This document shows positions 24,615 through 31,886 of a stretch of DNA of 64,000 nucleotides, one piece after another. Origin of the DNA: Streptomyces diastatochromogenes (GTDB lineage: Bacteria > Actinomycetota > Actinomycetes > Streptomycetales > Streptomycetaceae); NCBI RefSeq assembly GCF_002242805.1, contig NZ_MCGQ01000052.1, positions 181,321 to 245,320 on the forward strand, read 5' to 3'. Position numbers and translations under genes: made by a program. Numbering within the stretch: the stretch's first letter is position 1; the number at the start of each line of letters is the position of its first letter. The notes under the pieces are model-generated. The model saw only the letters and a list, made by a program, of their open reading frames with translations. It had not been told where the DNA came from and searched no databases.

Positions 24615-25526
24615 TTACGGCCGGATCGCGGGAATGGGATTCTGCGCGAACCATTCGGCGAGGAAGTCCAGGAACACACTGATCTTGCGCGGGGTGTCCT
24701 GCCCGGGGCCGTAGATCGCGTACAGGGGCCGGTCGGGCACCGCGAGTTCGGGCAGCAGGACCTGCAGCGCACCCGAGACGAGGTCGTCGTAGGCCGGGCG
24801 CTGCGGCAGCAGGGCGATGCCGCGCCCGTGCACGGCCGCCTTCTGCAGGGCGAGGTAGGAGTTGGACGAGAAGGCGATGTTCCGGATCTTGTGCAGGGTG
24901 CTGGCGTGGCCGTGCCCGATCCGCCACACCGGGTCGTTCACGTGCACCAGGCAGTCATGGGCGGCGATGTCGTTGGGGTGGGCGAGCGCGCCGTGGCGCT
25001 CGATGTAGTCCGCGGACGCGCACAGCACGAACGGCAGCGAGGCGATCTTCTTCAGCCGGACGCTGGAATCCCGTAGGTCACGGGTGTGGAACGCCACGTC
25101 GAATCCGCTGTCCAGGAAATCGTAGGTACGGTCCGACATTCCGCCGAGTTCGAAGCGGACCTGGATTTTCGGGTGGGCGGCGGAAAAGGCGGCTATGGCG
25201 TCCCCGAGGTCGAGGCTGCCTATCCATTTGGGGCAGATGACGCTGAGGGTGCCCTCGGCGCGGTCGTGGAGCTGGGCGATGCCGGCGTCCTCGGCGTCGA
25301 TCTCGTCCAGGATGCGGGCGGCGAAGGCGGCATAGCGCCGGCCCGGTTCGGTGAGGCTCACCGAGCGTGCGGTGCGGTTGACCAGGCGGACGCCGATCTG
25401 CCGTTCCAGTTCGGCCACGTGTCGTGACACCAGCGAGCCGGACGAGCCCAGCTTCTTGGCGGCTCCGCTGAAGCTGCCCACCTGGGCGACGGTGACGAAG
25501 CTGTGCATGAGGAGCAAGCGATCCAT
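24615..25526 (-). CDS. LysR-family transcriptional regulator
   Basis: The protein has 303 residues. The winged helix-turn-helix is at ~1-60 (FVTVAQVGSFSGAAKKLGSSGSLVSRHVAELERQIG), followed by the linker helix and two periplasmic-binding-like effector subdomains. The sequence resembles the CrgA/DmlR-like subgroup. It lies between the ABC importer genes and the dioxygenase operon on one strand, so it likely reports the imported substrate or a pathway intermediate. GGAGGA precedes the ATG. Confidence 0.9.
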   Translation of the reverse strand: MDRLLLMHSFVTVAQVGSFSGAAKKLGSSGSLVSRHVAELERQIGVRLVNRTARSVSLTEPGRRYAAFAARILDEIDAEDAGIAQLHDRAEGTLSVICPKWIGSLDLGDAIAAFSAAHPKIQVRFELGGMSDRTYDFLDSGFDVAFHTRDLRDSSVRLKKIASLPFVLCASADYIERHGALAHPNDIAAHDCLVHVNDPVWRIGHGHASTLHKIRNIAFSSNSYLALQKAAVHGRGIALLPQRPAYDDLVSGALQVLLPELAVPDRPLYAIYGPGQDTPRKISVFLDFLAEWFAQNPIPAIRP

Positions 25527-25547
25527 GGTTCCTCCGAAAAGCTGCTC

Positions 25548-26495
25548 CTACTTGGGGCAGTACTGCGGTGCCGCGCTCAGGTTGTCCTTGGTGACCAACA
25601 CAAGAGGAATGTTGGCAATCTTGTCAACACCTTGTTTCGCATCGAGGAGCGCGATCGCGTTCTTCACCGCGGTGTCGCCGATGGTCTTGGCCGAGTTGGC
25701 GACCGTGGCGGAGAACGCGCCGCTCTTGACCGCGGCCACGCCCTCGTCGGTGCCGTTCACCGTGACGATCTTGACGTTCCTGTGGCCTGCGGCGTCGAAG
25801 GCCTTGCGGACGGCGAAGGCCATCTCCTCGTTGGCGACGAAGGCGTAGTCCAGGCCGGGATGCGCCTCGATCATGTTCTGGGCGACGTCCTGGGCCTTGG
25901 CGGGGTTGAACATGCCAGGCTGGTCGGCAACCACCTTCGCGCTCGTGGGAAGGGCGCCCTTGAAGCCGTTCACGAGCAGGTCGGAGGCGGCGCCCGGGGC
26001 ACCGGCGACGATGCCGACCTCGACCTTCCCGGATCCGGCGTCCTCGGCGATCCAGCCGGCGTCCAGACTGCCGACCTTGCCGAGGTCCACGACGGCGGCG
26101 CCGAGGATGTCGTTCACGTCGCTGGTGGACACGGAGGTGAGGTAGATCGGGACCTTGGCCGCCTTGGCCTTGGCTATGTCGCCCTTGAGCGAGTCGACGT
26201 TGACCGTCTGGACGATCAGCGCGCTCACATCGCGGGAGATCATGTCCTCGATGTTGGACGTCTCGGTCCCCGCGTTCTGGTGGGAGTTGGCGGTGTAGAC
26301 CTTCGCGTTCTCGGCCTTCGCGGTCTGCTCGACGGCCTTCTGGAGACAGGTGTGGAAGCTGGTGTCACCGCCGTTGACGAATCCGAGGGTGACATCGCCG
26401 GAACCGGAGCCGTTGCTGTCGCAGCCGCTCAGCACGAGGGCAGTGGTGGCGAGACCGGCGAACAGCGTGCTGCGGGAGCGGGCGGAAACTCTCAT
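25548..26495 (-). CDS. substrate-binding lipoprotein of a CUT2-type ABC importer
   Basis: The protein has 315 residues. A signal peptide ends in the lipobox VLSGC, so it is anchored by a lipid. The mature part is a type I periplasmic-binding fold (ribose/galactose/autoinducer type): TLGFVNGGDTSFHTCLQ, ALIVQTVNVDSL, YAFVANEEMAFAV and VNGTDEGVAAVKSG. The ATG at 26495 follows GAAAGG. It delivers ligand to the permease and ATPase encoded upstream. The ligand is unknown; nothing in the island encodes sugar kinases or isomerases, so a glycoside or non-sugar is possible. Confidence 0.88.
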   Translation of the reverse strand: MRVSARSRSTLFAGLATTALVLSGCDSNGSGSGDVTLGFVNGGDTSFHTCLQKAVEQTAKAENAKVYTANSHQNAGTETSNIEDMISRDVSALIVQTVNVDSLKGDIAKAKAAKVPIYLTSVSTSDVNDILGAAVVDLGKVGSLDAGWIAEDAGSGKVEVGIVAGAPGAASDLLVNGFKGALPTSAKVVADQPGMFNPAKAQDVAQNMIEAHPGLDYAFVANEEMAFAVRKAFDAAGHRNVKIVTVNGTDEGVAAVKSGAFSATVANSAKTIGDTAVKNAIALLDAKQGVDKIANIPLVLVTKDNLSAAPQYCPK

Positions 26496-26533
26496 GGCGG
26501 ACGGCCTTTCGGTGCGGGTTGTGAACAAGTGGG

Positions 26534-26576
26534 TTTGTGGACCAGTCGGCTTGTGGACCAGTCGGTTTGTGGACGG
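26534..26576. repeat. 16-bp tandem direct repeat, 2.7 copies
   Basis: TTTGTGGACCAGTCGG at 26534-26549 is followed at once by a copy with one change (26550-26565) and a partial third (26566-26576). The array fills half of the 87-bp gap between permease stop and binding-protein start and would lie in the transcript ahead of the binding-protein ribosome site. It may be a regulator site, an mRNA element or slippage product. Confidence 0.7.
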
Positions 26577-26582
26577 AGAAGT

Positions 26583-27581
26583 TCAGCGACGGGCCGAGCG
26601 GGCCTTGTGCATCTCGTTCGCGACAGCCGCGACGAGCAGCACCGCCCCGACCGAGACCGGCTGGTAATTGCTGGAGAAGTCCAGGAGGTTGAGGGCGTTG
26701 GCCACCACGCCGAGGAGCACCAGGCCGAGGGCGGTGCCGATGACGGTGCCGTGCCCGCCGGCCAGCGAGGTGCCGCCGATGACGACCGCGGCGACCACAG
26801 CCAGCTGGAGGGAGAGCCCGGCGGTGCTGCCGGGGCTGCTGGAGCCGAGCCGGGCCAGCAGCATCACGCCGGCGAGTCCGGAGAGCAGGCCGGTGAGGCC
26901 GTACAGCGTCAGTTTGCGGGCGGTGACGTCGATTCCGCTGAGCCGGGCGACGTGCTCGTTGCCGCCGATCGCGAAGGCGTCGCGGCCGAACACCGTGAAC
27001 CGCATGGCCAGACCCGTCGCCAGGAGGACGAGGACGGCGACCACGAGCAGGTAGGGCACGCCGAGCACCTTGTCGTTGCCGAAGGTGAACAGGTGCTGTC
27101 CGACGGAGAGGGTGTTGCCGTCGTGCACCAGTAGCGCCACGCCGTCGAGCAGGGTCGCCGAGGCCAGGGTGACGACGAACGGCGCCACGTTGGTGAAGGT
27201 CACGACCAGCCCGTTGACCAGCCCGATGGCCGTGCCCAGCAGCAGCGCGACGACGACCGCGTACGGCGTGGCGTGCCCGTGGGCGATCAGCCGGGCGGCG
27301 ACGGCTGCGGTGACCGCGACGTTGCTGCCCATGGAGAAGTCCATGCCACCGGCGGTCATCAGCAGGGTGAGGCCTGCGGCGAGTACGGCGTTGACGCTGA
27401 TCTGGCCGAGGATGTTGAGGATGTTCCGGTCGGTGGCGAAGGTGTCGCTCCGCACGGCGGTGAAGACCACGACGACGGCCAGGACGGCGATGAGACCGGC
27501 GTGCGGTACGCCCCGCGGGGTGAACCGGCGCCTGGGCGGGTCGGTCACCGCGGGTGCTTCGGGAAGTGTCTTGACGCTCAC
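26583..27581 (-). CDS. ABC importer permease, RbsC-like (CUT2)
   Basis: The protein has 332 residues and eight to ten membrane helices. The CUT2 signature is clear: LTLLMTAGGMDFSMGSNVAVTAAVAA, a long loop with SGIDVTARKLTLYGLTGLLSGLAG (EAA-like region contacting the ATPase), and VVIGGTSLAGGHGTVIGT. It forms a homodimeric channel. The GTG start overlaps the ATPase stop (GTGA) and has GGAGGA upstream. Confidence 0.9.
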   Translation of the reverse strand: MSVKTLPEAPAVTDPPRRRFTPRGVPHAGLIAVLAVVVVFTAVRSDTFATDRNILNILGQISVNAVLAAGLTLLMTAGGMDFSMGSNVAVTAAVAARLIAHGHATPYAVVVALLLGTAIGLVNGLVVTFTNVAPFVVTLASATLLDGVALLVHDGNTLSVGQHLFTFGNDKVLGVPYLLVVAVLVLLATGLAMRFTVFGRDAFAIGGNEHVARLSGIDVTARKLTLYGLTGLLSGLAGVMLLARLGSSSPGSTAGLSLQLAVVAAVVIGGTSLAGGHGTVIGTALGLVLLGVVANALNLLDFSSNYQPVSVGAVLLVAAVANEMHKARSARR

Positions 27582-29065
27582 TGGGGTTGTCCTCCGAGGG
27601 CGGTGGCGACCAGCTCGTCGCGGGTGATGTCGGTGACGGCGTGCTCGGCGACCGTCCGGCCGGCGCTGACCACGAGGACCCGGTCGGCCAGCCGTACGAC
27701 CTCCTCGGCGGAGGAGGAGGCGAGCAGGACGGCCGTACCGCGCGCGGCGAGGTCGTCGACGAGGGCGTGGATGTCGGCCATGGCGGCGATGTCGACGCCG
27801 TTGGTGGGGTCCTCCAGGAAGCAGGCGACCGGCTCGGTCTGCAGCCACTTGGCGAGCAGCACCTTCTGCTGGTTGCCGCCGGACAGGGCGCCGACCGGCG
27901 GGTTTCCGGCGAGGGAGACCACCCCGTAGGTGTGGCGCAGCGGGGCGGCGCGGCGGGCGAGGTCGCGGGCGCGGTGGAGGCGGCGACGGGTGAAGCGGTC
28001 GCCGGCCAGCATCAGGTTCTCGTCCACGGACAGGCCGGGGATCAGGCCGAGGGTTCTGCGGTCGCCGGTGACGCAGCGCAGTCCGCCGGCGAGCGAGGCG
28101 GGGATCCGGCCGAAGGGCACGGGGGTTCCGTCGACGCGGAGTTCGCCGGATTCGGGCCGGCGGCGGCCGGAGAGCAGGTCGAACAGGCGGGACTGGGCGT
28201 CCCCGGCCGGCCCCAGTACGGCGACGATCTCGCCCTTGCGGACCTCGACGGAGAAGTCGCGGACGGCCCGGCCGTCGCACAGGCCGCGCACGGACAGGCC
28301 GATCTCGTCCTTGGGGGTGGGGCGTTCGGCCCGCCGGGACACCACGTCCCGGCCGGTCATGGCGCGGACCAGCGCGGCCGGGTCGAGGTCGGCGGCCGGG
28401 GCGGTGCGTACGACCGTTCCGTCGCGCAGGACGGTGAGCCGGTCGGCGACGGCCATGACCTCGTCTATGTAGTGCGAGATGTAGACGACGGCGACGCCCT
28501 CGTCGCGCAGGGTGCGCACCAGGGCTCGGACGCGGTTCGCGTCCCGGGCGCTCAGGCAGGCGGTCGGCTCGTCCAGGATCAGGATCCGGCCGCCGCGGCG
28601 GACCTCGCGGGCCACCTCGACGATGGTCTGCTCGGCGACGGTGAGCGAGCCTGCGGTGCGCTCGACGTCGATGTCGATGCCGAGCGAGGACAGCGCCCGT
28701 CGCGCCTCCTCCCGCACCGTCTTCCAGTGCACGGTACGGCCGCGGGTGGGCAGGTCGCCGAGCAGGACGTTCTCGGCGACGGTCAGGCCCATGGCCAGTT
28801 CGCGGCGCTGGGGCACCGAGGCGATGCCGAGGCGGCGGGCCCGGCGCACGGTCAGTCCGTGCTGGGCCTGCCCGTCGACCTCGATGGTGCCGCCGTCGGC
28901 CTGGTGCACCCCGGACAGGATCTGGACGAGCGTCGACTTGCCGGCGCCGTTCATGCCCATCAGTGCGTGGATCTCGCCCGGGTACAGGTCGAGGTCGACT
29001 CCTTTGAGGGCGGCGGCCCCGCCGAAGCTCTTGGTGACGGCGCGGACGCGCACGACCGGAGTCAC
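27578..29065 (-). CDS. ABC importer ATPase, RbsA-like tandem nucleotide-binding protein
   Basis: The protein has 495 residues with two ATPase modules. Module 1 has Walker A GMNGAGKST and Walker B LILDEPT. Module 2 has a degenerate Walker A (LGPAGDAQSR, no Lys), a good signature LSGGNQQK, and an unusual Walker B: FLEDPTNGVD, where Glu418-Asp419 replaces the usual Asp-Glu order. Weak second sites are known in RbsA-type proteins, but the swap is odd. It powers uptake through the neighbouring permease. Start GTG 29065 overlaps the carboxymuconolactone-family gene stop. Confidence 0.88.
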   Translation of the reverse strand: MTPVVRVRAVTKSFGGAAALKGVDLDLYPGEIHALMGMNGAGKSTLVQILSGVHQADGGTIEVDGQAQHGLTVRRARRLGIASVPQRRELAMGLTVAENVLLGDLPTRGRTVHWKTVREEARRALSSLGIDIDVERTAGSLTVAEQTIVEVAREVRRGGRILILDEPTACLSARDANRVRALVRTLRDEGVAVVYISHYIDEVMAVADRLTVLRDGTVVRTAPAADLDPAALVRAMTGRDVVSRRAERPTPKDEIGLSVRGLCDGRAVRDFSVEVRKGEIVAVLGPAGDAQSRLFDLLSGRRRPESGELRVDGTPVPFGRIPASLAGGLRCVTGDRRTLGLIPGLSVDENLMLAGDRFTRRRLHRARDLARRAAPLRHTYGVVSLAGNPPVGALSGGNQQKVLLAKWLQTEPVACFLEDPTNGVDIAAMADIHALVDDLAARGTAVLLASSSAEEVVRLADRVLVVSAGRTVAEHAVTDITRDELVATALGGQPQ

Positions 29066-29649
29066 GGCCGGTCGCCGTCGGGGGCCACGCGTCCGTAGCC
29101 GCGGATGTCCGGGAAGGGGGGCTCCTTGTCGGCCTGCAGGTCCACCTGGAAGGTGTTCAGGCACATGCCGAGCATCGTGAAGTTGCCGAGCGCGCCGATG
29201 GTGTCCACCAGGCCCTTGGCGCCGAAGTGCGCGAGTGCGGCGGCGAAGGTCTCGTCGCTGACGAAGTGTTCCTCCAACACCTCCCGGCAGAACCGGTAGA
29301 AGGCCTGGTCCCGCTCATTGTCGAAGACAGCCTCCCGCTTCTCGGCGATGGCCTGCACGGCGGCCTCGGGAATTCCGGCCTCGATCGCCTGGTGCACATG
29401 GGCGTTCCAGGAGTACTGGGCGTCCCAGTTGCGGGCGGCCATCAGCAGGGTCAGCTCGCGCAGGTGCCCGGGGAGGCTGCAGTCGAAGCGGGCGAAGGCG
29501 CCGAGGGACTCGGCCCGCTCGCACATCTCGGGGCTGTGCAGCCAGACCCGGAAGGGACCGCGGACGGCACCCCGGCGGCCGGCGATCCGGGCGGCCAGCT
29601 CCTGCTGGCGCGCAGTCATTTTCTCTTCGCTGAGAACGGGGAGCCTCAT
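29062..29649 (-). CDS. carboxymuconolactone decarboxylase/AhpD-like family protein
   Basis: The protein has 195 residues of the all-helical AhpD-like fold: RELTLLMAARNWDAQYSWNAHVHQAIEAGI is the family core. Active AhpD has a Cys-x-x-Cys pair, but here the matching site reads SWNAH, so thiol-disulfide chemistry is unlikely; the His may serve as in decarboxylase-type members. It is the first gene of the island's minus-strand run, overlapping the ABC ATPase start. An in-frame GTG at 29691 is an alternative start. Confidence 0.82.
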   Translation of the reverse strand: MRLPVLSEEKMTARQQELAARIAGRRGAVRGPFRVWLHSPEMCERAESLGAFARFDCSLPGHLRELTLLMAARNWDAQYSWNAHVHQAIEAGIPEAAVQAIAEKREAVFDNERDQAFYRFCREVLEEHFVSDETFAAALAHFGAKGLVDTIGALGNFTMLGMCLNTFQVDLQADKEPPFPDIRGYGRVAPDGDRP

Positions 29650-29821
29650 CTTCCCGGTACCTGCCTTTTCTTTCCGGCGCGTTACGGGCACGGGTCGTCA
29701 GCCGTGCGGTGCCAGGTGAAGGTACAGCCGCGTCCGAAAAGCTCACCCGTCTCGGAATGCAAGGTAAAACTGCACGCCGGAGGCCTCCCGTTCACCGGAC
29801 GGCGACCTAACGTCGTCCGGC

Positions 29822-30226
29822 ATGACCACCATCATCAAGGCCGCGTCCGTGCCCCTGCTCGACCGCGGCGGGGCCGTCGTGACGACCCCGTTGATCACCA
29901 CGCCGTCGGCCGGCGGGGAGAACCGGATCACCAGCGGGATGAGCGTGTATCCGGTGGGCTCCGGTGCGCCCCTTCACTCGCACAACTGCGACGAGCACGT
30001 GACCGTCCTGGAGGGTGAGGCCGAGGTGTGGGTGGACGGCGAGGTGACGAGGCTGGACCGGTTCGACACCACCTACATCCCGTCACCCCTCCCCCATCTG
30101 TTCCGCAATGTGGGTGACACCCCGCTGCGGATCCTGTGGGTGTACTCCTCGGGGCACGTCACCCGGACGTTCACGGAGACGGGCAGGACGGTGGAACACC
30201 TGTCGGCTCAGGACCAGATGGGCTGA
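29822..30226 (+). CDS. cupin-domain protein
   Basis: The protein has 134 residues and is one cupin barrel. Motif 1 is PLHSHNCDEHVTVLEGEAEV (two His, one Glu) and motif 2 is PLPHLFRNVGDTPLRILW. No signal peptide is seen. There is no Shine-Dalgarno within 15 bp of the ATG, and a GC-rich hairpin lies directly before it, so a leaderless mRNA is possible. It is divergent from the AhpD-like gene and may belong to the same catabolic island. Confidence 0.82.
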   Translation: MTTIIKAASVPLLDRGGAVVTTPLITTPSAGGENRITSGMSVYPVGSGAPLHSHNCDEHVTVLEGEAEVWVDGEVTRLDRFDTTYIPSPLPHLFRNVGDTPLRILWVYSSGHVTRTFTETGRTVEHLSAQDQMG

Positions 30227-30279
30227 GCCGCGAGGCGGCGCCCGTCCCCGGGAACGTCCCCGGCGTCCCACGGGACGTG

Positions 30280-30303
30280 GGAACGGCATCGTGACGGTCC
30301 GTC
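30280..30303 (+). promoter_or_regulatory. SigE-like ECF promoter plus dyads upstream of the SH3 gene
   Basis: GGAAC at 30280-30284 and GTC at 30301-30303 are 16 bases apart, which resembles the envelope-stress SigE promoter of Streptomyces. The same region holds GTGACGG-T-CCGTCAC (30291-30305) and GTTCGTG-GT-CACGAAC (30331-30346), both perfect dyads. The gene downstream encodes an exported SH3 protein, which suits cell-envelope control. Confidence 0.5.
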
Positions 30304-30363
30304 ACGGCAACGCTGGCTGTTGTGATCACGGTTCGTGGTCACGAACGACAGCCGGAGGTTTCC

Positions 30364-30885
30364 ATGATCCGACGGACTCTCAAGAGCGGGGTGCTGGCCA
30401 TCGTCGCGGTGCTCGCGTTCCTGCCCACGGCGGCCGGGGCCGCCTCGGCGAGCGCGACCACCACTCCACGCCCGGCCCCCAGCGCCACGGCCCAGCACTC
30501 CACGCACCACACCAAGCACCACCGCCACCACGCCAAGCGCAGCATCCACCGCGTCCACCACCGTCGGTACCGCACGCGTCACATCCACCACCTCGTCGCT
30601 CCGGGAGTGGCACGGGCGGTCGCACAGGGCATGTCGTACCGCCGCACCCTGCCCGTCCTCGGCCGCGTCTCCACGCACCGCCTCCGGCTGAACGTCCGCT
30701 CCGGCCCGGGCACCAACTACCGGGTGATCGGGCACCGGCACACGCACCGGCTGCTGACGCTCCGCTGCAAGACGTACGGCTCCGGGGTGTACGGCAACCA
30801 CGTCTGGTACCGGCTCCCGCACCACCGGGGCTACGTCTCCGCCCGCTACGTCCGCACCGGACGCACCGCCGTCCCGTGGTGCTGA
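30364..30885 (+). CDS. secreted His-rich SH3-domain protein
   Basis: The protein has 173 residues. Residues 1-30 form a signal peptide ending in GAASA. A linker of ~50 residues is crowded with His, Lys and Arg (for example THHTKHHRHHAKRS). Residues ~108-173 form a bacterial SH3 domain: LRLNVRSGPGTNYRVIGHRHTH and WYRLPHHRGYVSARYVR. Such domains bind peptidoglycan peptides. The basic-His segment could bind metal or acidic wall polymers; that is inference. GGAGG precedes the ATG. Confidence 0.85.
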   Translation: MIRRTLKSGVLAIVAVLAFLPTAAGAASASATTTPRPAPSATAQHSTHHTKHHRHHAKRSIHRVHHRRYRTRHIHHLVAPGVARAVAQGMSYRRTLPVLGRVSTHRLRLNVRSGPGTNYRVIGHRHTHRLLTLRCKTYGSGVYGNHVWYRLPHHRGYVSARYVRTGRTAVPWC

Positions 30886-30915
30886 CGACCACGCACACCC
30901 GCACCTCCTGACCGT

Positions 30916-30958
30916 CGAAGGCCTGCTCGGGAACCCCCTTCTCCCGAACAGGCCTTCG
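30916..30958 (+). terminator. 17-bp hairpin terminator after the SH3 gene
   Basis: CGAAGGCCTGCTCGGGA at 30916-30932 pairs with 30942-30958 with a single mismatch and a 9-base C-rich loop. It begins 30 bp after the stop codon. It is a strong factor-independent-type terminator without a T-tract. Confidence 0.82.
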
Positions 30959-31080
30959 GCGTGCACACGCCTCACCCTCCTCATACCTCATCAGGTGTTG
31001 CGGACCCCGATCTCCTGGGAAGCCATTCCGACAACAGGGGCGAAAGCGCCCATAGCGGAATGGGAGTCGAGGGACGCACG

Positions 31081-31839
31081 ATGCGGCATCCCCAAGAACC
31101 GACCACGCCGGACGAGCCACTGGTGGTGAGACTGCGCGAACTGAAGGACGGTACGGGACTGAGCCTGGCGGCACTGGCCGCCCGCACCCCGTACAGCAAG
31201 TCGGCCTGGCACCGCTATCTGACCGGCACCAAACGGCCCCCGTGGGCCGCGGTGGAGGCGCTCAGCCGACTGGCCGGCGCCGATCCCGCAGCCGTGAAGG
31301 CCCTGTGGGAGGCGGCCGAGGAGCCGCCCGCGCCGAGTCCGCCGGAGCAGGCGGGCCGGTCCCGCTCGCGATGGCTCCCGCTCTCGGCGCTCGCGCTGCT
31401 CGGCACGGCCGCCGCGCTGGCCGCCACGGTCACCGTGTCCAGCCGGCAGGGCTCCCCCGCTCCCACCGCGCAGACCCTCCTGACCGTGCCGCGCTGCCAC
31501 GCGCGCTCCTGCCAGGGCCAGTTGCCCGACGCGTCGGTGTGCGCCCGGGACGCGCAGACCAAGAGCACGGTCACCGACACCGACTACGACGTCCGGCTGC
31601 GCTACTCCCCCGGCTGCGGCACCGCGTGGTCGGAGGTACGGGTGCGCACCCCGATGGCGCGGGAGGTGTCGGTGCGGGCCGGGCAGGACGTGCTGTCGGC
31701 GAGCTATCCCGCGAACGAGTCCGCCGCGGACACCAGCCCGATGCTCGCCGTCCGCTCACCCAAGGGCGTGGAGGCGTGTGCCGAGGTGGGCGGGAAGCTG
31801 GCGTGCACGGGTCTGGACGTGGAGCCGCCCGGCGAGTGA
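31081..31839 (+). CDS. XRE-family membrane protein with DUF2690 domain
   Basis: The protein has 252 residues. Residues ~12-70 are a helix-turn-helix (GLSLAALAARTPYSKSAWHRYLTG). A single membrane helix at ~98-120 (LPLSALALLGTAAALAATVTV) is followed by an extracytoplasmic DUF2690 domain with conserved cysteines (CHARSCQGQLPDASVCARDAQT). This layout, DNA-binding inside and sensor outside, is common in Streptomyces and functionally unknown. The ATG at 31081 follows GAGGG; an upstream in-frame ATG at 31060 lacks one. Confidence 0.86.
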   Translation: MRHPQEPTTPDEPLVVRLRELKDGTGLSLAALAARTPYSKSAWHRYLTGTKRPPWAAVEALSRLAGADPAAVKALWEAAEEPPAPSPPEQAGRSRSRWLPLSALALLGTAAALAATVTVSSRQGSPAPTAQTLLTVPRCHARSCQGQLPDASVCARDAQTKSTVTDTDYDVRLRYSPGCGTAWSEVRVRTPMAREVSVRAGQDVLSASYPANESAADTSPMLAVRSPKGVEACAEVGGKLACTGLDVEPPGE

Positions 31840-31847
31840 GGGGACGG

Positions 31848-31880
31848 CGGTGCCGCACCCGGGATCCGGGCGCGGCACCG
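31848..31880. terminator. bidirectional terminator between convergent genes
   Basis: A hairpin of nine pairs, one A/C mismatch and five more pairs (CGGTGCCGC-A-CCCGG with its partner ending at 31880) lies in the 47-bp space between the DUF2690 gene and the MFS gene, whose stop codons face each other. It can serve both transcripts. Confidence 0.75.
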
Positions 31881-31886
31881 TGCCGG

